Positions 8,499 through 16,653 of a DNA stretch of 37,593 nt are shown here, piece after piece. The notes under the pieces were generated by a model that saw nothing but the letters and a program-made list of their open reading frames with translations, was not told the origin of the DNA and searched no databases. The stretch spans positions 1 through 37,593 of the forward strand of contig QEVJ01000051.1 of assembly GCA_003576845.1 (NCBI GenBank), in the 5' to 3' direction. Both the position numbers and the translations under genes were made by a program. Positions within the stretch are counted from its first letter, which is position 1; each line of letters opens with the position of its first letter. Source of the stretch: Planctomycetota bacterium (lineage in GTDB: Bacteria; Planctomycetota; Planctomycetia; Pirellulales; PLA5).

Positions 8499-9077
8499 AT
8501 GAGCAACCCGAACACCCTCGAGCGTCGCGGGGTGACTGGCGGTCCGTCGCCGGTCGATTGGGTCGCTGCGCTGGCCGAACACGACCGCTGGCTGCGGACG
8601 ATCGTGCTCGCCCGCACCGGCGAGCCGCAGGCGGTGGACGAGGTGATGCAGGAAGTGGCGCTGGCGGCGGTTCGGCAACGTTCGCCGCTGGCCGATCCGA
8701 CGAAAGTTGCCCCGTGGTTGTATCGGCTGGCCGTTCGGCAATCGTTGCTCTACCGCCGGCGAATGGGCCGCAAACGCCGCCGCGAACAGGGCTACGGCGA
8801 GGAATACCGGCCGACCGAAGAAGACACCCGCGGTTACGACCCGCTCGGCTGGCTCCTGGCCGAGGAACGGCGGTCGCTCGTGAGAACGGCGATCGCCCGA
8901 TTGCCGCGCAAGGACGCCGAAATCCTGTTGCTCAAATACACCGAAGGTTGGAGTTACCACGACATCGCCGCCCACGTCGGTATCAGCCACAGCGCCGTCG
9001 AGTCGCGGCTGCACCGCGCGCGGGCACAACTCCGGCGGCAACTTGCGGCGCTCGATGTAGCCGAAGCGAAGTCGTAA
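8499..9077 (+). CDS. ECF-type RNA polymerase sigma factor
   Basis: 192 residues, the normal size for a group 4 sigma factor with only regions 2 and 4. Region 2 is at about 22-95 (VDEVMQEVALAAVRQ ... WLYRLAVRQSLLYRRR), where it would bind core polymerase and the -10 element. Region 4 is at about 118-180 (LPRKDAEILLLKYTEGWSYH ... SHSAVESRLHRARAQLRR) and holds the -35-binding helix-turn-helix. A Glu/Asp/Arg-rich linker separates them. The next gene is a probable membrane anti-sigma factor 42 nt downstream, then an exported PDZ protein, which suggests response to an envelope signal. The start at ATG 8499 has only a weak ribosome site. Confidence 0.9.
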   Translation: MSNPNTLERRGVTGGPSPVDWVAALAEHDRWLRTIVLARTGEPQAVDEVMQEVALAAVRQRSPLADPTKVAPWLYRLAVRQSLLYRRRMGRKRRREQGYGEEYRPTEEDTRGYDPLGWLLAEERRSLVRTAIARLPRKDAEILLLKYTEGWSYHDIAAHVGISHSAVESRLHRARAQLRRQLAALDVAEAKS

Positions 9078-9081
9078 GTCC

Positions 9082-9108
9082 CATTTCTCATTTTGCATTT
9101 TGCATTTG
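9082..9108 (+). repeat. Heptanucleotide tandem repeat (CATTTNN)
   Basis: Four units of period 7 (CATTTCT, CATTTTG, CATTTTG, CATTTGC) fill the gap between the sigma and anti-sigma genes, 12 nt from the next start. The unit resembles the arrays near 22256 and 36864. Confidence 0.7.
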
Positions 9109-9119
9109 CTTGACTTGCC

Positions 9120-9854
9120 ATGTCCGAAATCGGTTCTACTATCGACCCCGTGTTGCTCGATCGTTTGGTCGACGGCGAGTTGGATGCGCGTACGCAAGCC
9201 GAGTTGCTCGCGCGGCTCGACGAGCGGCCGGGCCAGTGGCGGCGATTGGCTTTGACGTTCGTCGAAGCGCAAACGCTTGGCGTCGAACTGCGCTCGGCGG
9301 TCGCCGACGCGCGGCACTCGCCGGTTCGCGCCGCGCCCGTTGATGCGCAAGGGCACGTCGCCGCCCGCTCCGCCAACGCTCCGTGGACGAAACTCCTCTC
9401 GCTGGCCGCCACGATGCTGATCGCCGTGGGCATCGGCTTCGGCGCAGGTCGCGTGTGGCACGCCTACGACGCGCAGCCAGCAGACACGACCAAACCGCCA
9501 AATCCAGCGGCGATCGCCGCAAACGAACCGTCTGATCCTTGGAGCGATCCGTTCATTCCCGCGGTCCCGGCGTCGCTCGACGCACTGAGCCCCGAGGGTT
9601 TGATGACGGTCCAGGCGGCCGACGGTTCGCCGGTGCAATTGCCGGTCTACGAAGTTTCCCAAGGCACGGGACAGTTATTGAATTCGTTGGAATCGTCCGT
9701 GCCGCCGGAAGTGATTCGCGCGTTGCGAAGCCGCGGGCACGACGTCAAGCAGCAACGCCGCCTGTGGCCGATCGACCTCGGCGACGGCCGGCAAATCATC
9801 GTGCCCGTCGATCAGGTCGACGTCGAATACGTCGGCCACCGGGCGTACCAATAA
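9120..9854 (+). CDS. Probable membrane anti-sigma factor
   Basis: 244 residues. The N-terminus (DPVLLDRLVDGELDARTQAE ... LARLDERPGQWRRLAL) matches the small helical domain with which many anti-sigma factors and related planctomycete proteins begin. A single transmembrane helix lies at about 98-118 (LLSLAATMLIAVGIGFGAG), so the N-terminus would be cytoplasmic and the C-terminal 120 residues outside. The outer part ends with a charged segment (DLGDGRQIIVPVDQVDVEYV). No ZAS zinc motif (HxxxCxxC) is present. Its role is inferred from shape and from its position directly after the sigma gene. No Shine-Dalgarno sequence is seen before ATG 9120. Confidence 0.7.
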   Translation: MSEIGSTIDPVLLDRLVDGELDARTQAELLARLDERPGQWRRLALTFVEAQTLGVELRSAVADARHSPVRAAPVDAQGHVAARSANAPWTKLLSLAATMLIAVGIGFGAGRVWHAYDAQPADTTKPPNPAAIAANEPSDPWSDPFIPAVPASLDALSPEGLMTVQAADGSPVQLPVYEVSQGTGQLLNSLESSVPPEVIRALRSRGHDVKQQRRLWPIDLGDGRQIIVPVDQVDVEYVGHRAYQ

Positions 9855-9863
9855 ACCGCTCGT

Positions 9864-9908
9864 CCGGCAAGCGGCTGCGACGGCTTGCCGGCTGTTCGTC
9901 GTTTTTTT
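9864..9908 (+). terminator. Hairpin with T-run between anti-sigma and PDZ genes
   Basis: CCGGCAAGC (9864-9872) and GCTTGCCGG (9883-9891) form a perfect 9-bp stem with a 10-nt loop. A run of seven T follows at 9902-9908, ten bases after the stem. The gap makes it an imperfect terminator; it may reduce read-through into the PDZ gene. Confidence 0.55.
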
Positions 9909-9938
9909 CCAAACCCCATGTCATCGAAGGAGTCGGCC

Positions 9939-11057
9939 ATGCAACTTACTCGTATCCGCCAGTTCGCCTCGGCGCTGGGCCTCGTCGCCGCGGTGCTCGG
10001 CGCCGGGGCGCTTGCCCAGCAGCAGCCGTCGGACGAACCGCGTTCCGCCGACGTGGATGCCGCCGTCCGCCATTTGGAAGTGCTCGCCGTCGAGGACGAA
10101 GCTCCACCCGAAGAAGGCAAGACCCGCAAGGTCGAGAAGTTCAACATCCGTCTGGCGGGGCCGGCGGACGGATACTGGATCGGGATGCAACTCGATCCCG
10201 CAAGCGATGCACTGCGTAGCCAGCTCAAGATCGAAGGCGAACGAGGGCTCGTCGTTACCGAATTGTTTCCCGACACGCCCGCCGTCAAGTCGGGCTTCGC
10301 CAAGCACGACGTCATCGTGAAAGTCGACGACCAGCCGGCAACCGACGTCGAGGCGTTCAACAAGATCGTCCAAGAGACCAAAGGCGAAAAGGAACTGACC
10401 GTCACGGTTTATCGCGGCGGCGAGCCGCACACGATCAAGGTCACTCCCGCCAAGCGACCCGGCGATCAACAGTTCAATATCCGCGTGGGCGCGGCGCCAG
10501 GGCAAGGAGATGCTGAAGATGCTCTTATTCCGTGGATGCCTCAGGGGATTGACCTCGAACATCCGATGCGGGTTGAGTTCTACAATCCGGGCCTTGTGGT
10601 CGGCAGGTCGGCCGAGTGGAAGCTCGGCGACCTTCCCAAGAATTTGAGCATTTCGATCAGCAAGTCGGGCGAGCAGGCGGCCAAGATCGTCGTCTCGAAA
10701 GACGGCGAGAAATGGGAAGTGACCGAAAAGGAACTCGAGAAGCTGCCGCCGGAGATTCGTGGGCACGTCGAGCGGTCGCTGCGTCCGGGACCGTGGGAGG
10801 CACGCATGACCCACGTTCGGCCGCACATCGAGTTCGTCCGACCCGGAGTGGCGATGCCGCGTCCGACGCCGCCGTCGGTGCCCGGCGTCGCGGCGTCTTC
10901 CCCGGTCGTTCCCCCGCAGGCGCTGCCCGCTCCGGCCGCCGGCAATGTGGATCGCCGACTCGAAGAAGTGAACGACCGGCTCGAACGGTTGCAAAAGGCG
11001 GTCGACGCGCTGATCGAGCAGCGGGCCAAGGAGGCCGACGTGAAACCGCAGCAATAG
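9939..11057 (+). CDS. Exported PDZ-domain protein
   Basis: 372 residues from ATG 9939, chosen because GAAGGAG lies 8 nt upstream and a signal peptide begins there (ASALGLVAAVLGAGALAQ, cleavage near residue 27). A PDZ domain follows at about 85-170, with the GERGLVVTELFPDTPAVKSG carboxylate-loop region and HDVIVKVDDQPATDVEAF. A Gly/Pro-rich stretch and a C-terminal coiled coil come after (VDRRLEEVNDRLERLQKAVD, near 345-366). There is no trypsin-like protease domain, so it is not a complete DegP/HtrA. It probably binds C-termini of other periplasmic proteins or assembles with itself. It is the last gene of the sigma/anti-sigma operon and ends 37 nt before a strong terminator. Confidence 0.75.
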   Translation: MQLTRIRQFASALGLVAAVLGAGALAQQQPSDEPRSADVDAAVRHLEVLAVEDEAPPEEGKTRKVEKFNIRLAGPADGYWIGMQLDPASDALRSQLKIEGERGLVVTELFPDTPAVKSGFAKHDVIVKVDDQPATDVEAFNKIVQETKGEKELTVTVYRGGEPHTIKVTPAKRPGDQQFNIRVGAAPGQGDAEDALIPWMPQGIDLEHPMRVEFYNPGLVVGRSAEWKLGDLPKNLSISISKSGEQAAKIVVSKDGEKWEVTEKELEKLPPEIRGHVERSLRPGPWEARMTHVRPHIEFVRPGVAMPRPTPPSVPGVAASSPVVPPQALPAPAAGNVDRRLEEVNDRLERLQKAVDALIEQRAKEADVKPQQ

Positions 11058-11093
11058 TCGCCGCGTGCCGGCGCAATCGGAAGTCGATGCTAG

Positions 11094-11137
11094 CAGGCCG
11101 CCTGCGGGACCACGTTCTCCCGAGGGCGGCCTGTTTT
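11094..11137 (+). terminator. Rho-independent terminator
   Basis: CAGGCCGCC (11094-11102) pairs with GGCGGCCTG (11125-11133), and an inner CGGGA/TCCCG stem continues it. TTTT follows at once. It closes the sigma/anti-sigma/PDZ operon. Confidence 0.75.
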
Positions 11138-11487
11138 CGTCGCGGCCTCCCCCGATCGCGCGGCCCCAAAAAAACTGGGCTGGATTCGTCCGGAAAAAAT
11201 GGGTTAGGTTGTGCAAACTTTACAACCGCCTCGGCCGCGAACGAGGGCTTCTTCTTTGACGAGGAATTCCTAGCGGCCGCGGCACACGACCGACCCGTTT
11301 CACGACTTACGGCATTCGCACCGCACGGATCGAACTTAGCCGAGACACGATTGGCTCGGCGTTTGCACCGCTGGTCGACATGGGAAGCGTTCGCCCGGCC
11401 GGGAGGGCCGCAAGGGCAGCGCTTCCTCGAGCGGCCGCAGGGACGTGGCCGTAGCAATCGAAACTCCTCTCACGGAGCGCTTGGAGC
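11138..11487. other. Intergenic region, no gene seen
   Basis: Frames here are short and GC-driven. A small dyad, GGTTGT-N9-ACAACC at about 11206-11226, is the only structure noted. It could hold the promoter of the next gene, but no clear -35/-10 pair was found. Confidence 0.4.
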
Positions 11488-12603
11488 ATGGAAGCTCGTC
11501 TCTTCCGCGCCGCGATCCTCGCGGGCGCGATCCTGTCGTTGGGCGCCGGCTACCGCACCCAAAACTTCATCGTCGAAGCCCCCACGCCGCAACTCGCCGA
11601 GGAATTCGGCCGGGCCGCGGAAGGATTCCGCAAAGACCTCGCCGTCGAATGGCTCGGCCGCGAACTGCCGCCCTGGCGCGAGCCCTGTCCGATCACCGCA
11701 ACCGTCGGTCCTCAAGTCGGCGCCGGCGGAGCCACCTCGTTCATGTTCGATCGCGACGCCAACGGCCAACCGACGGTATTCGGTTGGAAGATGAACGTCC
11801 AAGGCTCGCGCGAACGGATTCTCGATTCGGTCTTGCCGCACGAAGTGACGCACACGATCTTCGCCACGCACTTTCGCCGCCCGCTTCCCCGCTGGGCAGA
11901 CGAAGGCGGCTCGACCACCGTCGAGCACATGAGCGAACGGGCCAAGCAACACGCCATGCTGATCACGTTCCTCAAAACGAGCCGCGGCATCCCCTTCGAC
12001 CAGATGTTCGCGATGCGCGAATATCCCCGCGACATCATGCCGCTCTACGCTCAGGGCTACGCCACCGCTCGATTCCTGATTTCCCAGGGCGGCAAGCGCG
12101 AGTTCGTCAAATTCATCGAAAGCGGCTTCGAGCGCGAAGATTGGCCCAGCGCGATCAAAAAGCATTACGGCTACGAAAACTTGGCCTCCCTGCAAAACGC
12201 CTGGCTCGGTTGGATCCGCGAAGGCGGCCCGAATACGATCCCTGTGAAGTACGCCGGCCGTCCGGCAAGCGGCAACGTGCTGTTGGCTTCGAATACGCAA
12301 CCCAAATCTCGGTCGGAGCAAGCTCCACCCGTCCACGAAGCGGCAGCGCCGCCGCCGGCGGGCGCGTTAAGCGAGCCGACGCCGACTTCGTCCGTGTCGG
12401 CAGCAAATACGGTCGCCGCCAGCGGAGGTTGGTACGCCCGCGCATCTCGGGGCGAAGTTGCCGATGTCCCGCGTCGTCAAAGCCCGACGCCGGTTCCAAT
12501 TTCGCACGAAGCGACGCACCCGCAAGGAATCGAACCGGCCCGACAGATCATTCTCGAATGGAACCGCGCCGCCGGCGGTCGCAGCGACACCATCCTTCGC
12601 TAA
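11488..12603 (+). CDS. Putative exported zinc metallopeptidase (gluzincin-like)
   Basis: 371 residues. Residues 6-21 form a short signal segment (FRAAILAGAILSLGAG). A zinc-binding HExxH motif reads HEVTH (His118, Glu119, His122). The expected third ligand lies 17 residues later in WADEGG (Glu139), the spacing of peptidase MA-type gluzincins. The domain continues to about residue 265 (QGYATARFLISQGGKREFVKFI). The last 100 residues are Pro/Ala/Ser-rich and low in complexity. The protein is probably periplasmic; the substrate is unknown. It stands alone on its strand. Confidence 0.7.
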   Translation: MEARLFRAAILAGAILSLGAGYRTQNFIVEAPTPQLAEEFGRAAEGFRKDLAVEWLGRELPPWREPCPITATVGPQVGAGGATSFMFDRDANGQPTVFGWKMNVQGSRERILDSVLPHEVTHTIFATHFRRPLPRWADEGGSTTVEHMSERAKQHAMLITFLKTSRGIPFDQMFAMREYPRDIMPLYAQGYATARFLISQGGKREFVKFIESGFEREDWPSAIKKHYGYENLASLQNAWLGWIREGGPNTIPVKYAGRPASGNVLLASNTQPKSRSEQAPPVHEAAAPPPAGALSEPTPTSSVSAANTVAASGGWYARASRGEVADVPRRQSPTPVPISHEATHPQGIEPARQIILEWNRAAGGRSDTILR

Positions 12604-12625
12604 TTCGCTCGGAACGACAAATAAC

Positions 12626-12693
12626 GTAGGTCAGGACAAGCGGCGCTAAGCTCACCATCAAGAAAAACCTCATCCCGCGCCGTCCTGACATAC
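12626..12693. repeat. Inverted repeat between convergent genes
   Basis: GTAGGTCAGGAC (12626-12637) and GTCCTGACATAC (12682-12693) are complementary except for one base, with a 44-nt loop. It lies between the stops at 12603 and 12711, so it may act as a shared transcript end or be a dispersed repeat. Confidence 0.6.
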
Positions 12694-12710
12694 CCCCGGC
12701 GCTCGCTTCA

Positions 12711-13379
12711 TCAACCATCTTCGGACGCTCCTCTCGCCGCCATCCGCCGCCCGAGCAACCATCGCGCAAACGCCGTCGCGGCGAGCGGCGCGGCTACCGA
12801 AATGCCCAGCGCCAGCGGCAGCCAGGCATATTCGCCCGCCACGTCGCCGAACGCCGCATAGGCGAGCGCAATTCCCAAATTGCTCGTCCACAACGCCGGC
12901 AGAAACCGCCGCCACGCGAGCCGATTGACGCCGAGCAAGAGCACGCTCGCTTCCGCCAGCACCGGCACCGCCCGCGTCACGACGATCAATCCCGGCCCAA
13001 GCCGCGTCGCCAGCCGGTCGAGGCGATCGAGATCGTCGGCCGCCACCAGCCGCTCCGCCAGCGGTCGCCCCCAGGCCCGAGCCAACGCGAACGCCAGCAT
13101 CGCCCCGGCGGTCATTCCGACCCACGACGCGCTCGTCCCGCCGAGCACGCCTAGCTCCGCGCCGGCGAGCGTGCTCACCATGCTCGAAGGCACCGGCAGC
13201 GCGACATCGGCCGCCATCGCCCCGGCCACGAGCCACCACATCGTTGCCGTCGAGGGCGGCGGATCGAACAGCCCCACAAACCATCCCTCGAGCCGGTCGC
13301 CAAATAGTACAAACGGCACGATCGGCGCGGCCAGCACCAGCGTAACGATCAGCAGCGGTCGGCCGAACGATCCGAGCAT
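12711..13379 (-). CDS. DedA/VTT-family membrane protein
   Basis: 222 residues with about five hydrophobic segments. The central motif (GMTAGAMLAFALARAWGRPL ... GPGLIVVTRAVPVLAEAS) fits the VTT (SNARE-associated) domain, including the Arg within the re-entrant helix region (TRAVP). Bacterial DedA proteins act in the inner membrane as probable lipid-carrier flippases and help maintain membrane potential. The exact substrate is not shown. There is no clear Shine-Dalgarno before ATG 13379. Confidence 0.75.
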   Translation of the reverse strand: MLGSFGRPLLIVTLVLAAPIVPFVLFGDRLEGWFVGLFDPPPSTATMWWLVAGAMAADVALPVPSSMVSTLAGAELGVLGGTSASWVGMTAGAMLAFALARAWGRPLAERLVAADDLDRLDRLATRLGPGLIVVTRAVPVLAEASVLLLGVNRLAWRRFLPALWTSNLGIALAYAAFGDVAGEYAWLPLALGISVAAPLAATAFARWLLGRRMAARGASEDG

Positions 13380-13556
13380 CTCGAAGATGGGTACGTTTCC
13401 AGCGGTTGCCGAGAAGCGGCGTTTGCGTTGACTGCGGACGGCGCTAACGTAGCCTTATAGTGATCTCACGTCCGATTCGTGCGGCGCTCGCCTGTCTTCC
13501 TTCGCGCCGCAACCGACCCAACACGTCCAACGCCTATCTTACGTGGAGCCGCTGCC

Positions 13557-14624
13557 GTGAGGCTACTGTGGGCGATTTTCGCTGCGCTGGCGCTTGTCGC
13601 GCTTCCGCTCGTGGCCGCGCCGGGTGCGGACGGCCGCGAACGCGCAGAGTCCACGCCGCCCGCACGCGACGACCTCGAACGCGCGGCCCGCGATTATCGC
13701 ATCGCCGTCTATAACACATTTCGCCAGAACCGTCCGGAATTCGAACGCCGCGACGCTGCATGGCGCAAGCTGCTTGCCGATTGGAAGGCAAACGGCGCGA
13801 AAGCCGAACACCTGCCGCAACTGAGCGCTTGGCTGGACACTGCTACCGCCGCAAGCCGCGCTGGCCACGTGATGCCGTTGCCGCCGCGACCGCAATTCGC
13901 GACGGTCGCCGAACTCCCCGACCGGCCGCCGCCGGCTGAAACGAATCTTCGCCATCGCGAGGCAGAACCGGCCATGCCCGTGCCCCCGCCGCTAGCGAGG
14001 CGAACGACCGAAGCCGCGCCGCCATCGCGCTCCGCCGCCGCCGCCGGACTACCGCAAGTGCCCCTGACTATTAGTCCCGGCGTCGCACGGTCGACGCGGC
14101 CGCAAGCGTCGCAAGCCGATCGAGTCGCGGCGCTTGCCGATGCGCCGCCGCGTCGCCCCGCGCCGCCCGTTGGCATCGAGCCTCCGACGGAGACAATTCC
14201 GCCGCAACCCGGCGTTGCCCAACCCGTACGACCGGAAGCCACCGACGGCATCGACGTCGAGGAAGTCGCCGTTCGCGTCGCGGGCCACAACCTCGCCGTG
14301 GCAACGCTCGCGGAAGAAGTTCGCAAGCTCGAAAGTCCGGCGGCGGAGCAGCTTGTGGCCTATGTGGAACGCTTAGAAGCCCACGCGATCCGCGCCGGCG
14401 ACTTGTCGCCCTATTACGCGCTCGTCGGCGAATCCGACCGAGTCCGCCTGCGCCCGCTAGTTTCCATCGACGAACCGCGGCGCCTGCTCGCCGAGCGCAT
14501 CGACCACGCCATCGCCACAACCTCCGAGGACCCAGCGCTTCCGGCAGTGACGCGCTCCGAGCAACTTGCTCGGCTCAACGAACTTCACCGCCGTCTTTCT
14601 CAGCTCTCGTCACGTACTCCCTGA
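13557..14624 (+). CDS. Exported Pro/Ala-rich protein of unknown function upstream of flagellin
   Basis: 355 residues from GTG 13557. This start gives a signal peptide (LLWAIFAALALVALPLVAAP) and has GGAG 10 nt upstream; an ATG at 13479 would place extra charged residues before it. Three parts are visible: a helical region at about 35-105 (DLERAARDYRIAVYNTFRQN), a Pro/Arg/Ala-rich linker at about 110-230, and a helical C-terminus at about 240-355 (EEVRKLESPAAEQLVAYVER). No known domain was recognised. The gene ends 30 nt before the flagellin gene and probably shares its transcript, so a flagellum-linked envelope role is possible but not shown. A TATAGT box at 13456-13461 might be part of its promoter. 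Confidence 0.6.
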   Translation: MRLLWAIFAALALVALPLVAAPGADGRERAESTPPARDDLERAARDYRIAVYNTFRQNRPEFERRDAAWRKLLADWKANGAKAEHLPQLSAWLDTATAASRAGHVMPLPPRPQFATVAELPDRPPPAETNLRHREAEPAMPVPPPLARRTTEAAPPSRSAAAAGLPQVPLTISPGVARSTRPQASQADRVAALADAPPRRPAPPVGIEPPTETIPPQPGVAQPVRPEATDGIDVEEVAVRVAGHNLAVATLAEEVRKLESPAAEQLVAYVERLEAHAIRAGDLSPYYALVGESDRVRLRPLVSIDEPRRLLAERIDHAIATTSEDPALPAVTRSEQLARLNELHRRLSQLSSRTP

Positions 14625-14654
14625 ATCCTGACCCCCGAATCCCGACCCCTGCTC
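14620..14654 (+). repeat. Heptanucleotide tandem repeat abutting the flagellin start
   Basis: Five units of period 7 (CCTGAAT, CCTGACC, CCCGAAT, CCCGACC, CCTGCTC) run from the stop of the upstream gene to the base before ATG 14655. They replace any Shine-Dalgarno sequence. Confidence 0.75.
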
Positions 14655-15512
14655 ATGACTCGCATCTCCAGTTCCCTCTCCGCCATCGACCGCACGCTGC
14701 AAGCCAGCCTGACCCGCGCATTCGCCGACTTACAAGAAAGCGGTTTGCGGCTCGCCACGCTCAAGCGGGTCAATAGCGGCAAAGACGACCCGGCCGGTTT
14801 GATCGCCATCGGCCAGATCGAAGCGGAACTTGTCGCCCTTGAACAGGCCGACGAAAACGCCGCCCGGGCGGAGTCGATCGCGAGCGTCGCCGATAGTGCC
14901 CTGGGCCAGGTCGGCTCGCTACTCAACGGCATCCGCGGCCACGCCGTCGCCGCGGCAGGAGATACCCTCACCGACGCAGAACGCGCCGCCCATCAACTCG
15001 AAGTCGACGCCGCCTTGGACGCCGTCAACCGCATCGGCGCGTCGACCAATCTCGGCGGACGCAATCTGCTCGACGGTTCGGCCGCCGAACTTCAGTTCGT
15101 CGTCGGCGCGGACGTGGGGAACACGGTCTCGCTCAATCTGCCGCACGTTTCGACCGCGAAGCTCGGCGACGCAGACGGGACGCTCGAAGACTTTCGTTCC
15201 GGCGGCAAGTACGGCCTCGCGTCCGGCAACCTGCAAGCGGCCGTCGCCAGTTTATCGAGCGCGAGCAGCCAGATTGCCCAAGCACGCGGCCGCGCCGGCG
15301 CCTTTGCCAGGTACACGGTCGATACAAGTCGCAACGTCCTCCACGCAGCCCAGATAAACCTCTCCGAAGCCGTAAGCCGCATCCGCGATACCGACGTCGC
15401 CGCCGAAACCGCCCGCCACATTCGAGCCCGCATCCGCGGCAACGCGGCGCTGGCATCAGTCATTCTCTCCGGCAAGAGCACGTCGCTCGTCTCCGGGCTG
15501 TTCGATCGTTGA
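14655..15512 (+). CDS. Short flagellin
   Basis: 285 residues, the size of a flagellin made only of the D0/D1 core. The N-terminal D0/D1 part has the family pattern: a start in RISSSLSAIDRTLQ, LKRVNSGKDDPAGLIAIGQI in the place of the usual RINSAKDDPAGLAIS, and ADSALGQVGSLLNGIR. The C-terminal part ends in the paired helix typical of flagellin (NLSEAVSRIRDTDVAAETA ... SLVSGLF). There is no variable D2/D3 insert. The subunit is exported by the flagellar type III system and forms the filament. It lies about 12 kb from the flagellar cluster, downstream of an exported protein of unknown role. Confidence 0.9.
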   Translation: MTRISSSLSAIDRTLQASLTRAFADLQESGLRLATLKRVNSGKDDPAGLIAIGQIEAELVALEQADENAARAESIASVADSALGQVGSLLNGIRGHAVAAAGDTLTDAERAAHQLEVDAALDAVNRIGASTNLGGRNLLDGSAAELQFVVGADVGNTVSLNLPHVSTAKLGDADGTLEDFRSGGKYGLASGNLQAAVASLSSASSQIAQARGRAGAFARYTVDTSRNVLHAAQINLSEAVSRIRDTDVAAETARHIRARIRGNAALASVILSGKSTSLVSGLFDR

Positions 15513-15571
15513 GCCGCGCCGCTCCGTCGACGCGCAGCGGTAGAACACGTCCGTCGCGAGAACGCGGCTCA
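15510..15571. terminator. Dyad spanning two convergent stop codons
   Basis: TGAGCCGCG (15510-15518) and CGCGGCTCA (15563-15571) are perfect complements, and an inner CCGCT/AGCGG stem lies at 15519-15540. The outer arms contain the stop codons of both flanking genes. It may act as a two-way terminator, although no T-run follows. Confidence 0.45.
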
Positions 15572-16207
15572 TTGAGCCTTGGGTGGCGACGCGGATTGCT
15601 TCTGCATCCGCTCGATATAATCCTTCGCCTTCGCTTCCAGGGCCGGTAGTTTGAGCCCCACGGTTTGGGCTTCCTTTCGGGCATCCTCATACGACTTGCC
15701 GCCATCGAGCACGCGATGCGCCAACCAGATGGCCCCCACGCGATTGGCGGAAGAGCAATGCACGAGGATCGGCCGCTTCTCCTTGTCGTTCAGCAGCTTC
15801 CGCGTCGCATCGAACACCTCGTCCGTCAGTGCTTCCGGGGACTTGAACGGGACATTGACGTACTCCAGCCCCAACGACTTGACGACCTCGGCTTCATCCC
15901 AATCCAATTCGTCTTTTGGGCGAAGATTGAGAACGGTCTTGACGCCGCATTCCTTGACGAGCGCGAAGTCGCCTTTCGCCGGCTGGCTCGCGAGAAACAC
16001 ATCCGCAAGCGCATGCATCCGCTCGATTTTCCCGCACTGCTGCGGCTCGAGTTTTTCCGGCTCAGCTTTTCCCGGCTGCGCGGCGCCAGGTTGCGTGGCC
16101 GGGGCGCCAGGCGAGCCTGCCTCCCGTGGCGGCTCGGCGGCCACCCCCGAAGCGACAGCTACGCCAATTACAACAAATGACGCAAGCCGTCTCAAAATGA
16201 TCGACAT
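15569..16207 (-). CDS. Exported CX4R phosphatase-like protein (DUF442-type)
   Basis: 212 residues from ATG 16207; an in-frame GTG at 16213 is possible. Residues 5-24 are a signal peptide (ILRRLASFVVIGVAVASGVAA), followed by a Pro/Gly/Ala-rich linker. The catalytic domain (about 60-205) has the early motif LASQPAKGDFALVKECGVKT, the acid region RPKDELDWDE, and the phosphate loop HCSSANRVG with Cys151 and Arg156. The CX4R spacing is that of the DUF442 branch of dual-specificity phosphatases, not the usual CX5R. Export of a phosphatase of this fold is unusual; the substrate is unknown. It converges with the flagellin gene. Confidence 0.75.
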   Translation of the reverse strand: MSIILRRLASFVVIGVAVASGVAAEPPREAGSPGAPATQPGAAQPGKAEPEKLEPQQCGKIERMHALADVFLASQPAKGDFALVKECGVKTVLNLRPKDELDWDEAEVVKSLGLEYVNVPFKSPEALTDEVFDATRKLLNDKEKRPILVHCSSANRVGAIWLAHRVLDGGKSYEDARKEAQTVGLKLPALEAKAKDYIERMQKQSASPPKAQ

Positions 16208-16323
16208 AGCCACCGCTCATCCAAGGTTGGCGTGAGGTTCGCGCGACGGCAAAGTTGCCGGCCCGCGGCCGCCGGCCTGTCCGGCATTGGTCCGCAACCG
16301 CCGCACCGGGTCGTCCCCAGGCA

Positions 16324-16569
16324 TTATGGCTCTACCGTCACGTTGTTGTCTACTTGCTGTACGCCGGCGACGCGCTGACAGCAATGCCCGGCAAGTTGCT
16401 TCTGATAGAACGAGCGCACGCGGCCGCTCAATACGACGTGCCCACGGTAGACGTCGACCGCGATTCGGCGGAGCGGCGCTTCGTTGCGTTGATGCAGGAA
16501 CGTGAGGATGCGTTCCTTGAGCTCGGCGTCGTTCTCCTCGCCGATGGCTTGTTGGGTGGCAGTGGTCAT
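16324..16569 (-). CDS. Small BON-domain protein
   Basis: 81 residues, made up almost wholly of one BON domain (ELKERILTFL ... DVYRGHVVLSGRVRSFYQKQ ... VAGVQQVDNNVTVEP). BON domains bind phospholipid or interact with membrane proteins. There is no signal peptide, so a cytoplasmic location is expected. GGAG precedes ATG 16569 by about 10 nt. It lies 84 nt downstream of the CBS-pair gene on the same strand and is probably in its operon, a pairing often seen in stress-related clusters. Confidence 0.8.
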   Translation of the reverse strand: MTTATQQAIGEENDAELKERILTFLHQRNEAPLRRIAVDVYRGHVVLSGRVRSFYQKQLAGHCCQRVAGVQQVDNNVTVEP

Positions 16570-16653
16570 GGGGAGGGTCTCCGGTGAGAAACGCGAGGGT
16601 CCGGCGATCGTGGCCTCGGATCGGAGGACCGAGACCGATGTCGTGATGTTTTC

